A DNA stretch of 64,000 bases from Cytobacillus massiliigabonensis. Its GTDB lineage: Bacteria; Bacillota; Bacilli; Bacillales; Cytobacillaceae. The stretch lies in contig NZ_LT904904.1 in the NCBI RefSeq assembly GCF_900199725.1, positions 2,312,549-2,376,548 on the forward strand. The letters run 5' to 3'. Below the pieces are notes generated by a model that was given only the letters and a program-made list of their open reading frames with translations, had not been told where the DNA came from and searched no databases. Positions 33,132 through 42,036 of this stretch are shown piece after piece; position 1 is the stretch's first letter; every line of letters starts with the position of its first letter. A program made the position numbers and the translations under genes.

Positions 33132-34382
33132 TTAATCCCTTATTTTCTCAATCTTCGGCAATCTGCTTTGTCTGCCAAAATCTCCAAATGTTATATTTAC
33201 AGAAATATTCACTTCCATGATCTGGTAAGCCTCCATCCAATTAAACCTCTTATATTCTGAAATGCTGGAAAATTTTTTTCTAGCGATTAATGACCATCCA
33301 AATGGCTCCGCTTTAAATTCTTCTTGTGTTTTTGAAACAAATTCCATCATTTTATTCTTAAATCTGTCTTCCAGATAATTTTTGAGTTCATTTCTTTTTT
33401 GAGTGTTTTGGGCATAGTTTTCTATGGCATGATCTGTTAAGACATCCATATGAATGGGAAGGGTAACATCAATTTTAGAAGCTCCGTTCTTAGTAGTTAA
33501 ATCAACCTTTGAACCTTTTAATTGGCTTATTTTGGCAGCAATTCGATATTCTTCCTTGAATGGATCTGGGAAAGTAATTAACATAGGCGGTGCCTTTTCG
33601 GCTACATTCAAAAGGAGAGAAATCCTTGTCTCTTCTGCTGTAAGTTTTCCAATCATTCTGCCCTCATTGAAAACGGTTGACCCGAGGAACTGTGTTTTAT
33701 TTGTTTTCCCTGTCGTACTTAGCTGTCCAGCAAAGATTTCATCCCCTTTATGGTTTTGATTTTCATCAGCTTGTTCGGTTGTAGCATATATTCCTAAGAA
33801 TAAATCAGCATCCGCCTCAGTAATTCTTAAATAGCGGTGAAGTGTGGAGTCAGGAATATTAGCGGTTTCTATGCCGCATTTTATTATGAAATCAAAATAT
33901 TTATTTGGTCTTGTTTCTAGTTTCGGCTCATTTTCTATTATAAATTTACTCGCGTCTTCCTTTGTAATAATGAGGAAAGTATCTCTGCGAATATCTTTCT
34001 CTTTAGTTGTATCGTACATCCATCTGATAAAATCCTTATCCTTAGCAAGTTTCTCACTGACAATAATATTTTTCATTAAATTATAAGAAATTTCCTTCGC
34101 TATAACTGTATTGGCTTTATATAATGGAGAAACGAGATCATCCGTCTCAAAACTAATAATTTCTACCGGGGGTTCATTTGTTGAACCACCTTGCTGTATC
34201 GTTCCAAATTCAGGGTTTGCGATTAAATAAGTTATTTTTAACCTTGCTTTTTCCCCTTTGTCTAATCCTATTGCTATCACATAAGCATTTCTTTCGATTT
34301 CTTTCTTATCCCAGCATCCTCCAAGTGAGAATAATAGTATTATTAAACAAATCATCTTAGTTAGATGCTTTTGTTTTTTCAT
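33132..34382 (-). CDS. Germinant receptor subunit C lipoprotein (GerAC/GerKC family)
   Basis: A 416-residue lipoprotein with signal peptide and lipobox SLGGC (Cys about 23), followed by the family hallmark WDKKEIERNAYVIAIGLDKGE. It has the Ger(x)C domains, with conserved VNEGRMIGKL-type (VFNEGRMIGKLTAEET) and late FGWSLIARKKF and WMEAYQIMEVNISVNITF segments. It overlaps subunit B by 26 bp and is followed by the small D-subunit candidate. It belongs to the second receptor operon. Confidence 0.9.
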   Translation of the reverse strand: MKKQKHLTKMICLIILLFSLGGCWDKKEIERNAYVIAIGLDKGEKARLKITYLIANPEFGTIQQGGSTNEPPVEIISFETDDLVSPLYKANTVIAKEISYNLMKNIIVSEKLAKDKDFIRWMYDTTKEKDIRRDTFLIITKEDASKFIIENEPKLETRPNKYFDFIIKCGIETANIPDSTLHRYLRITEADADLFLGIYATTEQADENQNHKGDEIFAGQLSTTGKTNKTQFLGSTVFNEGRMIGKLTAEETRISLLLNVAEKAPPMLITFPDPFKEEYRIAAKISQLKGSKVDLTTKNGASKIDVTLPIHMDVLTDHAIENYAQNTQKRNELKNYLEDRFKNKMMEFVSKTQEEFKAEPFGWSLIARKKFSSISEYKRFNWMEAYQIMEVNISVNITFGDFGRQSRLPKIEKIRD

Positions 34383-35472
34383 GTTTAAAATCTCCTTTAA
34401 ATTTGGCAGCTGCCCATAATAAACATGGAAGAAATATAAAAATGGGAGTAGTGATAAAAAGTAAATTTTCCCTTAAATTGAATATAGTAAAGGTTGGATT
34501 TTCGGGAATGATCCCCAAGAAAACAACTAATGTGGCAATTATAGGCAATAAATGTTCAAAATTCTTAATCGTAAACAGACTTCCAAATAAAATCGCTACC
34601 ATATATAAATAGAAGGAAAAGCGAATAAAAGAAGCAATAAGCCAAAATGGAAAGAAGAAAGTTTCAATATTTTCTAAGAAACCAACTTGGATGTATCGAA
34701 TGGTTTCATGAAACGGAAAATCCATCATTTGAATGCCTTTATAATCAAAAAGCATCACAAAAGCAGCTAACGAAATGGAAACCTCAGTGACTATAAACAA
34801 TAATGCAATCCATGTTCCTTTTTTAAAGTCCTTCTTGCTTTTCAAATATGGGTAGATAAGACCTAAGTAAAGAAAGTCGGCATTAATAGATGTTCTATAA
34901 GAGCTCTCTTTCACAATATCCCAAACACCATTTCCGAAAATAGGAAATAAAAACAAATATTCTCCTTGCATAAGAGTTAATATTAATGCAGCAAGCAGTG
35001 AAAATTTTATCCAAAAAATTACAGACCAAGCAACAGATCCGATATGTTCAATACCCTTTTTTGCACCAAACGCACTAACAAACATTAAAAGCGCGTAAAT
35101 CATTATCGCAGGTGTTTTATCAAAATACATGGTGGATATAATATCTGTGTATACAGCTGAATCAATTGTGAGGGCTGAAAATAAAATAAGCCATAAAATC
35201 ATTAAAATAAAAAAACCAATAAATCGTCCAAATAAATGATTAATCACGTCTGCTAAATTTTTACTTTCGTAAATATTCAAGACTTTTATCAAAAGATAAA
35301 TCGGTATAATGGAAAGTGCTCCAATCACAAAAGGGGACATCCAAGCTGCATTTTCTATTTGCTTGTACAAAATTACTGTTGTATCGTCTGTAAGCTTCGT
35401 TCCAATTGATAAAATAATGATCGCGATAAATTCTTTAATCCCGATTTTTCCCTTTGAATCTTCCATCCACAT
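34357..35472 (-). CDS. Germinant receptor subunit B (GerAB/GerKB family)
   Basis: A 371-residue integral membrane protein of the GerAB/APC type with about ten helices (KIGIKEFIAIIILSIGTKLTDDT at the start). It starts 4 bp after the stop of subunit A. It would bind the germinant. It is divergent in sequence from the subunit B of the first operon, so the two receptors probably answer to different germinants. Confidence 0.9.
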   Translation of the reverse strand: MWMEDSKGKIGIKEFIAIIILSIGTKLTDDTTVILYKQIENAAWMSPFVIGALSIIPIYLLIKVLNIYESKNLADVINHLFGRFIGFFILMILWLILFSALTIDSAVYTDIISTMYFDKTPAIMIYALLMFVSAFGAKKGIEHIGSVAWSVIFWIKFSLLAALILTLMQGEYLFLFPIFGNGVWDIVKESSYRTSINADFLYLGLIYPYLKSKKDFKKGTWIALLFIVTEVSISLAAFVMLFDYKGIQMMDFPFHETIRYIQVGFLENIETFFFPFWLIASFIRFSFYLYMVAILFGSLFTIKNFEHLLPIIATLVVFLGIIPENPTFTIFNLRENLLFITTPIFIFLPCLLWAAAKFKGDFKHEKTKASN

Positions 35473-35476
35473 TCTC

Positions 35477-37009
35477 CTATGTCTTTTTCATATCCTTTGG
35501 CTTCACGTATCCAGGGCGAAATATTTCATTCTTCAGCAGTCTTCTAAATACGGTGTCTTTTGATGAGGTGTATTTTGGAGTCATCGGAGATAAATATGGT
35601 ACCCCAAAGGATTTTATTGATACGACATAAAATAGTCCAGCTGTAAAAACTGCTGTCATGCCATAGAAACCGAAAAAACCAGCCGAAAGGATAAAAAAGA
35701 ATCGAATAATTCGAATTGCAAAGTTCATGCTGATATCGGATACTAAAAATGAGCAAACTCCTGCTAAGGCGACAACAATAACGACGATAGGACTAACAAT
35801 ATTTGCCTGAACGGCAGCCTGCCCCAAAATTAACGCACCGACAATTCCAATTGTAGGTCCAATAGGGGTTGGAACACGAAGCCCGCCTTCACGTATTAAT
35901 CCAAAAGCAAATTCCATTAAAAGCACTTCAATTAGAGCTGGAAACGGCACCTTCTCTCGTGTTGCTGATATCGCGAGCAATAAATCAGGAGGTATCATCT
36001 CCGTATGGTAGTTTGTAATGCCAACATATATGGAAGAACTAAACAATGTAATGAAAATAGCAATCATACGCAATCCTCTTGTGAAGTTTCCATATATATA
36101 TCTTAAATAGTGATCTTCAGAAATATGGAAGAAAGACCAAAAGGTTGCTGGCAATACTAATGAATCCGGTGAGTTATCCATTATTAGGACGATATAGCCG
36201 TCTTCGATAAAAGCTGCAGCTCGATCCGGTCTTTCTGTATATAGTATGGAGGGAAATAATGAAAGTTTTCTCTCCTCAATGTGCTGCTCAAGCAAAGCAA
36301 GATTTTGCACAGAATCAACATTTAACGAATTCACTCTTTTTTTGATGTTGTCAAGAAGCTGCTCATTTGCTAAATCCTTAATATATACAATAAAGACTTC
36401 ATTATTTGTCCTTTTAGATATAACAGCTGATTCAACTATCAGATTTTCATCTCTAATTCTCTTCCGAATTAGGGAGATATTGGATTCAGCTTTTTCAGTA
36501 AATGCTTCTTTAGGTCCTTTTAGAACGATTTCATTATCGGCATTGCTAACGTCTCTGCCTTGAAAATTAGCGGCGGCGATGCTAAAAGCTATAGTGTAGC
36601 CATCAATAAATAAAACGGCATTTCCTTTATTGATTTCATAGATTGCTTCCTTATTATATTCGACAGTTGACAAAGCTTGTGTAGCTAGTAAATTTTCAAT
36701 TCTGGATGAGGGCTTTTCGTTTTTTAGTAATGGTTGAATGGTGTATTCGTCTAAAAGCTTTATATCAGTTATGGTTGAAATAGAAATAAGGCAGGCTTGT
36801 TTATTCAATCCGCCAATTTGAAGCGTTCGGAACTTCACATCCTTATTATCTGGGAAAGAATAGAGTTTTTTAAATATTGTCATGTTATATTCTAGGTCGG
36901 CTTGAATCTTTTGTTCTTTTATTTGAATTTCTTCCGTGTTTGATTTCTCTTGAAACGGATTATTCTTTTTATTTGTGGAAAAAGCTTTTTTTAGTAAATC
37001 ACCTAACAT
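35477..37009 (-). CDS. Germinant receptor subunit A (GerAA/GerKA family)
   Basis: A 510-residue membrane protein with a long cytoplasmic N-terminal region (about 1-300) and a C-terminal membrane domain. Hallmarks are VLFIDGYTIAFS, RRIRDENLIVES-type GPKEAFTEKAESNISLIRKR, TERPDRAAAFIEDGYIVLIMDNSPDSLVLPATFWSFF and LIREGGLRVPTPIGPTIGIVGALILG. It forms the channel subunit of the receptor. The start follows GGGAGGG. A candidate SigG-like promoter (TGAAAG, 16 bp, CATTACA on the minus strand) lies upstream, weakly supported. Confidence 0.92.
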   Translation of the reverse strand: MLGDLLKKAFSTNKKNNPFQEKSNTEEIQIKEQKIQADLEYNMTIFKKLYSFPDNKDVKFRTLQIGGLNKQACLISISTITDIKLLDEYTIQPLLKNEKPSSRIENLLATQALSTVEYNKEAIYEINKGNAVLFIDGYTIAFSIAAANFQGRDVSNADNEIVLKGPKEAFTEKAESNISLIRKRIRDENLIVESAVISKRTNNEVFIVYIKDLANEQLLDNIKKRVNSLNVDSVQNLALLEQHIEERKLSLFPSILYTERPDRAAAFIEDGYIVLIMDNSPDSLVLPATFWSFFHISEDHYLRYIYGNFTRGLRMIAIFITLFSSSIYVGITNYHTEMIPPDLLLAISATREKVPFPALIEVLLMEFAFGLIREGGLRVPTPIGPTIGIVGALILGQAAVQANIVSPIVVIVVALAGVCSFLVSDISMNFAIRIIRFFFILSAGFFGFYGMTAVFTAGLFYVVSIKSFGVPYLSPMTPKYTSSKDTVFRRLLKNEIFRPGYVKPKDMKKT

Positions 37010-37139
37010 TTTCTATCCCTCCCAAACATAAGTGTTCCACAATTTTATGAACTTATGTAATGTGTGATGGACGAATTTCTTTCACTGGAGGAAAATGCTA
37101 AAATTTAATTAACTTATAAAGTGAACGGGGGTTGCTTAA

Positions 37140-38510
37140 TTGGAGAAGTTCGGAGACTTAATAGAAAAACAAAGGGATTTTTTTTTACAAGGGAAGACGA
37201 AGGAGCTATCTTTTCGGATAGAAGCTTTGAAAATGCTGCAAAGTCTTATTCGAAAAAATGAACAAGAATTGATGAATGCTTTAAAGAAAGATTTAAATAA
37301 AAGTGAGTTTGATAGTTATTTAACAGAAATAGGGATTGTACTTGAAGAAATTAAATTTACACTTAAGCATTTGCAAGCTTGGGCAAAACCAAGAAGGGTG
37401 AAATCTTCGATGGCAACACTTGGTTCAAAAAGCTATATTTATCCTGAACCGTATGGTGTTACACTTGTGATCTCTCCGTGGAATTATCCGTTTCAATTAG
37501 CCATAGCTCCGCTTGCTGGTGCAGTTGCTGCGGGAAATTGTGTGATTTTGAAACCTTCGGAATTAACTCCGAATACATCAGCAGTTTTAGCTAAACTAAT
37601 CAGCGAAAATTTCCCTAAAGAGTATATTTCTGTTGTCGAAGGAGGTGTGGAAGTGAGCACTGCTTTGTTGAATGAAAAGGTAGATAATATCTTTTTTACA
37701 GGCAGTGTTGCTGTTGGAAAGGTTGTTATGCAAGCAGCTGCAAAAAATTTAACGCCAGTTACACTTGAATTAGGAGGAAAAAGTCCTTGTATTGTTCATG
37801 AGGATGCAAACTTGAAATTAGCTGCAAAAAGAATTGCATGGGGGAAATTTACGAATGCAGGGCAAACATGTGTGGCGCCTGATTATCTATATGTACACAG
37901 TCGTGTGAAAAAGGAGTTTTTGCGCGAGCTAAAAGAGGCTATTCATGAGTTATATAGTGAAAATGTTTTTGATTCTGGTCAATTCACAAAAATTGTGAGT
38001 GAGAGACATTTCAAGCGTCTTGTTTCCTTTTTAAATAATGGTAAACAATATCTCGGCGGGAAATATGATGAAACGAAACTGACAATTGAGCCAACGATAT
38101 TAGATACAATTTGCTGGGAAGATGAAGTGATGCAGGAGGAAATCTTTGGTCCGATTTTGCCTGTGCTGGATTTCGAACACTTGCCGAAAATAATCAGTGA
38201 AATTCAAAGCCGCCAGAAGCCGCTTGCTTTATATATTTTTTCAGAAAACGAAAAGATACAGAATAAAATATTGGATGAGATTTCATTTGGCGGGGGATGT
38301 ATTAATGACACCGTTTACCACCTTAGCTCTCCATACTTGCCATTTGGCGGAGTGGGAGAGAGTGGCATAGGTGCGTATCATGGGAAAGGGAGCTTTGATG
38401 TATTTACACATGAAAAAAGTATTTTAAAGCAAACGACCATGTTTGATCTTCCCTTTCGATACCCAACGATGAAAAATGGATTAAAGTTTATCAAAAGAAT
38501 TTTGAACTAA
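37140..38510 (+). CDS. Aldehyde dehydrogenase, class 3-like (YwdH type)
   Basis: A 456-residue NAD(P)-dependent aldehyde dehydrogenase of the short class 3 / fatty aldehyde type. Conserved elements are VISPWNYPFQLAIAPL (about 110-125), the catalytic Glu in LELGGKSP (about 210-217) and the catalytic Cys in NAGQTCVAPDY (about 239-249). A C-terminal hydrophobic/basic stretch follows. It starts with TTG at 37140 behind a GGGGG-type site. Its length and motifs fit B. subtilis YwdH. It oxidises long-chain or aromatic aldehydes to acids. Confidence 0.88.
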   Translation: MEKFGDLIEKQRDFFLQGKTKELSFRIEALKMLQSLIRKNEQELMNALKKDLNKSEFDSYLTEIGIVLEEIKFTLKHLQAWAKPRRVKSSMATLGSKSYIYPEPYGVTLVISPWNYPFQLAIAPLAGAVAAGNCVILKPSELTPNTSAVLAKLISENFPKEYISVVEGGVEVSTALLNEKVDNIFFTGSVAVGKVVMQAAAKNLTPVTLELGGKSPCIVHEDANLKLAAKRIAWGKFTNAGQTCVAPDYLYVHSRVKKEFLRELKEAIHELYSENVFDSGQFTKIVSERHFKRLVSFLNNGKQYLGGKYDETKLTIEPTILDTICWEDEVMQEEIFGPILPVLDFEHLPKIISEIQSRQKPLALYIFSENEKIQNKILDEISFGGGCINDTVYHLSSPYLPFGGVGESGIGAYHGKGSFDVFTHEKSILKQTTMFDLPFRYPTMKNGLKFIKRILN

Positions 38511-38602
38511 AACATTGAGTAGGAAAGAAACCGTATGTAATAATTCGGTAAAAAAAGTATAATATTAAATTGTGGACTTATTCTATAAAAGGAGGGAAAA
38601 AA

Positions 38603-38860
38603 TTGGAGTTTTCATTGGGATTACTGATTAGTGTAGCTGTAACTATTTATTTAGTTATCGATGCGCCGAAGCATAATAAAAGTCCTGTATTATGGGGAAT
38701 ACTCGGCTTTATTTTAGGGTTAATAGGACTTGGAATATACTTAATAGTTACTGGCAGAAAAGTTTTAGGATGGATTATTGTTGTACTCTATATTGTACTT
38801 GTCATCATAATTATATTGTTCTTTGCAGTAATCTTTGCCGCACTATTTAATATGCAATAA
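38603..38860 (+). CDS. Small membrane protein, unknown
   Basis: An 85-residue protein with three hydrophobic segments (about 2-19, 32-50 and 55-80). I chose the TTG at 38603 because AAAAGGAGGG lies just upstream; the frame stays open 33 bp further upstream without a site. It contains DAPKHNKSPVLWGILGF, a pattern seen in small uncharacterised Bacillus membrane proteins. Function unknown. Confidence 0.6.
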   Translation: MEFSLGLLISVAVTIYLVIDAPKHNKSPVLWGILGFILGLIGLGIYLIVTGRKVLGWIIVVLYIVLVIIIILFFAVIFAALFNMQ

Positions 38861-38861
38861 A

Positions 38862-38901
38862 AAAGAACCGTTCTGGCTTATTTGCGCAGAACGGTTTTTT
38901 C
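38862..38901. terminator. Bidirectional terminator
   Basis: AACCGTTCTG and CAGAACGGTT form a 10-bp stem flanked by A runs on the left and T runs on the right, serving the converging small membrane protein and hemolysin III genes. Confidence 0.85.
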
Positions 38902-39548
38902 TATATGACGTATAGGAAAACACTTAAAAAGTGAGCGAGGCTGCCGAGCATGATGAAGATATGAAAGATTTCATGGAAGCCGAAATGTTTAAACTCCAAA
39001 AATTTAGGTTTTATCGCATAAATGACAGCGCCAATCGTGTAAAGAACCCCACCAAAAATTAATAAAAACAAACCAGGGAAACTTAATGATTCGGAGAGTG
39101 GCGAGAATGCGAATATAATAATCCATCCCATTGCGATATAAAGTGCAGTTGAAAGCCATCTTGGACAGCTGAACCAGATCATTTTAAATAATATGCCAGA
39201 GACTGCAACAGCAGTAACAATTCCAAATAATAACCATCCTGTTACTCCGTTTAAGCTGATCAGGCAAAATGGTGTATACGAGCCTGCGATTAATATGAAA
39301 ATCATAGAATGGTCCAGCCTTCTTAGAAAGGCGATTACTTTGTCTTTAGCAATGACCATATGATAGGTTGCCGAAGCTGAATAAAGAAGTATCATGCTAA
39401 TTCCAAAAATGATTACTGCAGTAATAGCAAGTGCAGAAGAGGTTGTCATTGAAGCCTTAATGACCATAGCCAACAACCCAATGAAAGAAAGAATGGCACC
39501 AGCGAGATGGGTCAGTCCATTAATTGGCTCTCGAATATAAGAATTCAT
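38901..39548 (-). CDS. Hemolysin III family membrane protein (PAQR, YplQ-like)
   Basis: A 215-residue seven-helix membrane protein of the hemolysin III/PAQR family. The family signature includes EPINGLTHLAGAI near the N-terminus, SATYH (about 59-63), RRLDHSMIFILIAGSYTPFCL (about 76-96) and a C-terminal HFGFHEIFHIFIMLGSLAHF with the metal-binding His residues. It belongs to the YqfA/YplQ group. The true activity is unknown; related receptors are zinc-dependent ceramidase-like hydrolases. Confidence 0.88.
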   Translation of the reverse strand: MNSYIREPINGLTHLAGAILSFIGLLAMVIKASMTTSSALAITAVIIFGISMILLYSASATYHMVIAKDKVIAFLRRLDHSMIFILIAGSYTPFCLISLNGVTGWLLFGIVTAVAVSGILFKMIWFSCPRWLSTALYIAMGWIIIFAFSPLSESLSFPGLFLLIFGGVLYTIGAVIYAIKPKFLEFKHFGFHEIFHIFIMLGSLAHFLSVFLYVI

Positions 39549-39689
39549 AAGTATATCCCCCTAATAGCGTATGATGTAGTATTGATAACTACTTACAATA
39601 ATATAACCATTCTATCAAGTAGTCAACATTTACATAACCTTTTTTTTTAAGTAATATAAGATTATTAAATATTATAGTAGGGGAATAGA

Positions 39690-40277
39690 ATGGATCAAAT
39701 ACAGGAAATGATCGATAAACTTGGATTAAATAATCAAATAACTTTAGAAGAAATTCCGCAAATCGATTTATACATGGATCAGGTTATCCAACTATTTGAA
39801 AATAAATTCAGCAGCTCTAAACGGAATGAAGATGAAAAGGTTCTTACAAAAACGATGATTAATAATTATGCGAAAGGCAAATTGTTTTTTCCAATCAAGA
39901 ACAAAAAATATTCCAAAGAGCATCTCATTTTAATTAGTCTCATTTATCAATTAAAAGGGGTACTTTCTATTAATGATATTAAGGAGACACTTTTTAAAAT
40001 AAATGAAAAAACGAGTATGAAACAATTTCATCTGGAAGGTTTTTATGAAAGCTATCTGCATGTTGCGAGCAATAATATCGAAAACTTCAAAGAGGATGTA
40101 ATGGAAAAGTCAATCGATGTCAAAAATGAAATCGATTTGCTCGAAGATCCTGAAAAAGAAGATCTTCAAAAAATATTAATGATTGCTTCTCTTGCGAATA
40201 TGAGTAATCTTTATCGAAGAGCTGCAGAAAAGCTCGTTGATGAATTAGTAACTGGACAAAAGAAAAAGGAAAAGTGA
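39690..40277 (+). CDS. DUF1836 protein
   Basis: A 195-residue soluble protein with a winged-helix-like domain of the DUF1836 type: VLTKTMINNYAKGKLFFPIKNKKYSKEHLILISLIYQLKGVLSINDIK (about 50-97) is the family core and looks like a MerR-type DNA-binding helix-turn-helix. The C-terminal half is helical. It may be a regulator, but no target is known. It is a single gene with a terminator behind it. Confidence 0.75.
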   Translation: MDQIQEMIDKLGLNNQITLEEIPQIDLYMDQVIQLFENKFSSSKRNEDEKVLTKTMINNYAKGKLFFPIKNKKYSKEHLILISLIYQLKGVLSINDIKETLFKINEKTSMKQFHLEGFYESYLHVASNNIENFKEDVMEKSIDVKNEIDLLEDPEKEDLQKILMIASLANMSNLYRRAAEKLVDELVTGQKKKEK

Positions 40278-40292
40278 GAAGCAGATTAAAAG

Positions 40293-40330
40293 GGTATGAA
40301 ACCGTATTGGAGGTTTTATACCTTTTTTTT
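40293..40330 (+). terminator. Terminator after the DUF1836 gene
   Basis: An 11-bp stem, GGTATGAAACC and GGTTTTATACC, followed by T8. Confidence 0.9.
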
Positions 40331-40723
40331 ATATAGCACAACAAAGGTATGTTGAATATCAGGAATAGCTGGAGCTGTTGAGTTTAAAGCAGATTATTGT
40401 TTGAACAAGAATGCGGGGATTAGTTAGCCAGGTTGTGAAGGAGGTCGGACAAGAATAGGGAATTCCAGTATATTCGAGTCAGAAGCTAATCGGTGTTCGG
40501 ACAATATAGAAAAATCAAATGCCAATAACTTAGATGCAGGTCCCCATCGGTGAACTATGGCAAATTTACCTGGGTATTTCTTTGTTTTATACTTCAAAAA
40601 ATATCTCATTCATCCCTGTTTTCACCTCTACTAGGAATATTTTCGAAATAATTTCAGCACAAAACAACCTTTATCACTTGATTGATTGCTTCTTCACAAA
40701 TCCTTCACACATTTAAACGTGAT
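40331..40723. other. Non-coding stretch upstream of nirK
   Basis: About 390 bp with no supported gene. The open frames here are short and lack ribosome binding sites. The right end leads into the Fnr-type nirK promoter. I see no repeats or structured RNA. Confidence 0.5.
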
Positions 40724-40766
40724 TGTGAGAAAAATCACCTATTTGGTAGGAAAATGTCATTATTAT
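40724..40766 (+). promoter_or_regulatory. Fnr-dependent nirK promoter
   Basis: TGTGA-N6-TCACC (40724-40739) matches the Fnr/Crp-type consensus TGTGA-N6-TCACA in nine of ten positions. A TATTAT -10 box lies at 40761-40766, which puts the site centre at about -41.5, the classical class II activator position; there is no -35 box. It indicates anaerobic induction of nirK. Confidence 0.8.
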
Positions 40767-40805
40767 AAAAGTATGAAAGGAAAACAAAAAGAGGGGGAAA
40801 CACAA

Positions 40806-41870
40806 ATGAATAAAGGTGTAAAAATTCTTCTTACTTCCGCTTTAGGCATTGGACTTCTGACAGGATGCAACCAGCAAGCAGCAGATTCAAAAAACAGCAA
40901 AGAAATGGAACAAAAGGTTTTAGCAGCAGAAAAAGGTGAGGTAGAGGTAATTAAGCCGCATCAAGGGCTAAATCAAGAACCAATTCCATTGAAAATGGAA
41001 AGGGTAGGTCCGAACGAAGTGAACGTGGAAATGACTTCACAAATTACAGATATTGAAATTGACAAAGGAAAAATGTACAAGGCTTGGACTTTTAATGGTG
41101 AGGCACCAGGACCAGTAGTAGTTGTAAATGAAGGAGATACCATTAATTTCACGCTGAAAAATATGGATCCAGCCATTCCGCATAGCATGGACTTTCATGC
41201 AGTACATGCATCACCTTCAAAAGACTTTACAAATGTAGAGCCTGATGAAACTGGAACATTCAGCTATCCAGCAAATAAACCGGGCGTCTTTATGTATCAC
41301 TGTGGTACATCACCAGTGCTTTCTCATATTGCAAATGGTATGCACGGAACGATTATTGTTAAACCAAAAGCAGGCTATCCAACAGATAAAGATATTGATA
41401 GAGAATTTGTCATCGTTCAAAATGAATGGTATAAGTACAATGATTTAGAAGACTTTACAAATGGTGTGCCTAGTCATGTGGTCATGTCAACTAAAGCGTT
41501 AAAAGAAGGCGACCAAAACACAAATGGAGACACATTTAGCCTGAAAGACAAACCGTTATTAGCGAAAGTCGGTGACAAGGTCAGAATTTATGTTAATAAC
41601 GTAGGACCGAATGAAGTTAGCTCATTCCATGTAGTTGGAACTGTTTTCGATGATGTATATGTGGACGGCAATCCATTTAATCATATGAAAGGTCTTCAAA
41701 CAGTTATGCTGCCAGCTAGTGGTGGAGCAGTTGTAGAATTTACGGTTACACGTGAAGGCAGCTATTCAATCTTAACACATCAATTCAACCATGCACAAAA
41801 AGGAGCCGTCGCTATCTTAAAGGTGACTGAAACTGGAGAAGATGACGGCACGGCAACAATGGGCCATTAA
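40806..41870 (+). CDS. nirK: Copper-containing nitrite reductase NirK (lipoprotein)
   Basis: A 354-residue enzyme that reduces nitrite to NO on the outer face of the membrane. It has a signal peptide with lipobox LLTGC (Cys21) and two cupredoxin domains. The ligand pattern HSMDFH (type 1 His, catalytic Asp, type 2 His), MYHCG (type 2 His, type 1 Cys), LSHIANGMHG (type 1 His and Met) and SSFHVVG (type 2 His) is complete, so it should be active. I chose the ATG at 40806 behind AGAGGGGGAAA, which gives the lipoprotein signal; the frame is open further upstream across the promoter. Expression is probably Fnr-dependent. Confidence 0.93.
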   Translation: MNKGVKILLTSALGIGLLTGCNQQAADSKNSKEMEQKVLAAEKGEVEVIKPHQGLNQEPIPLKMERVGPNEVNVEMTSQITDIEIDKGKMYKAWTFNGEAPGPVVVVNEGDTINFTLKNMDPAIPHSMDFHAVHASPSKDFTNVEPDETGTFSYPANKPGVFMYHCGTSPVLSHIANGMHGTIIVKPKAGYPTDKDIDREFVIVQNEWYKYNDLEDFTNGVPSHVVMSTKALKEGDQNTNGDTFSLKDKPLLAKVGDKVRIYVNNVGPNEVSSFHVVGTVFDDVYVDGNPFNHMKGLQTVMLPASGGAVVEFTVTREGSYSILTHQFNHAQKGAVAILKVTETGEDDGTATMGH

Positions 41871-41945
41871 TAAATTTTATAAAAACAACACACACATATT
41901 ATATATAAAAATAACGAAAAAGTGAACCCTTTTTGACAAATTAAT

Positions 41946-42001
41946 GGGCAGTACTTTCCTTGATTGATAAAAAGTAGATCAAATGGAAATGCTGCCCTTT
42001 T
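41946..42001 (+). terminator. Terminator between nirK and nosD
   Basis: GGGCAG (41946) pairs with GCTGCCC (41991-41997), with further pairing of TTTCC/GGAAA and TTGAT/ATCAA inside, followed by T4. It ends the nirK transcript, so the nos genes may have their own promoter or depend on read-through. Confidence 0.65.
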
Positions 42002-42036
42002 CAATGGAGGAAAAGTACAGGGCAGGTGAGGCTCAC

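Noticed and set aside
40686..40805. An N-terminal extension of NirK
   Set aside because: It would translate across the Fnr box and promoter, and the lipoprotein signal peptide begins at 40806.
41983..42036. An upstream start for NosD
   Set aside because: It lies inside the terminator hairpin of nirK and would spoil the signal peptide.
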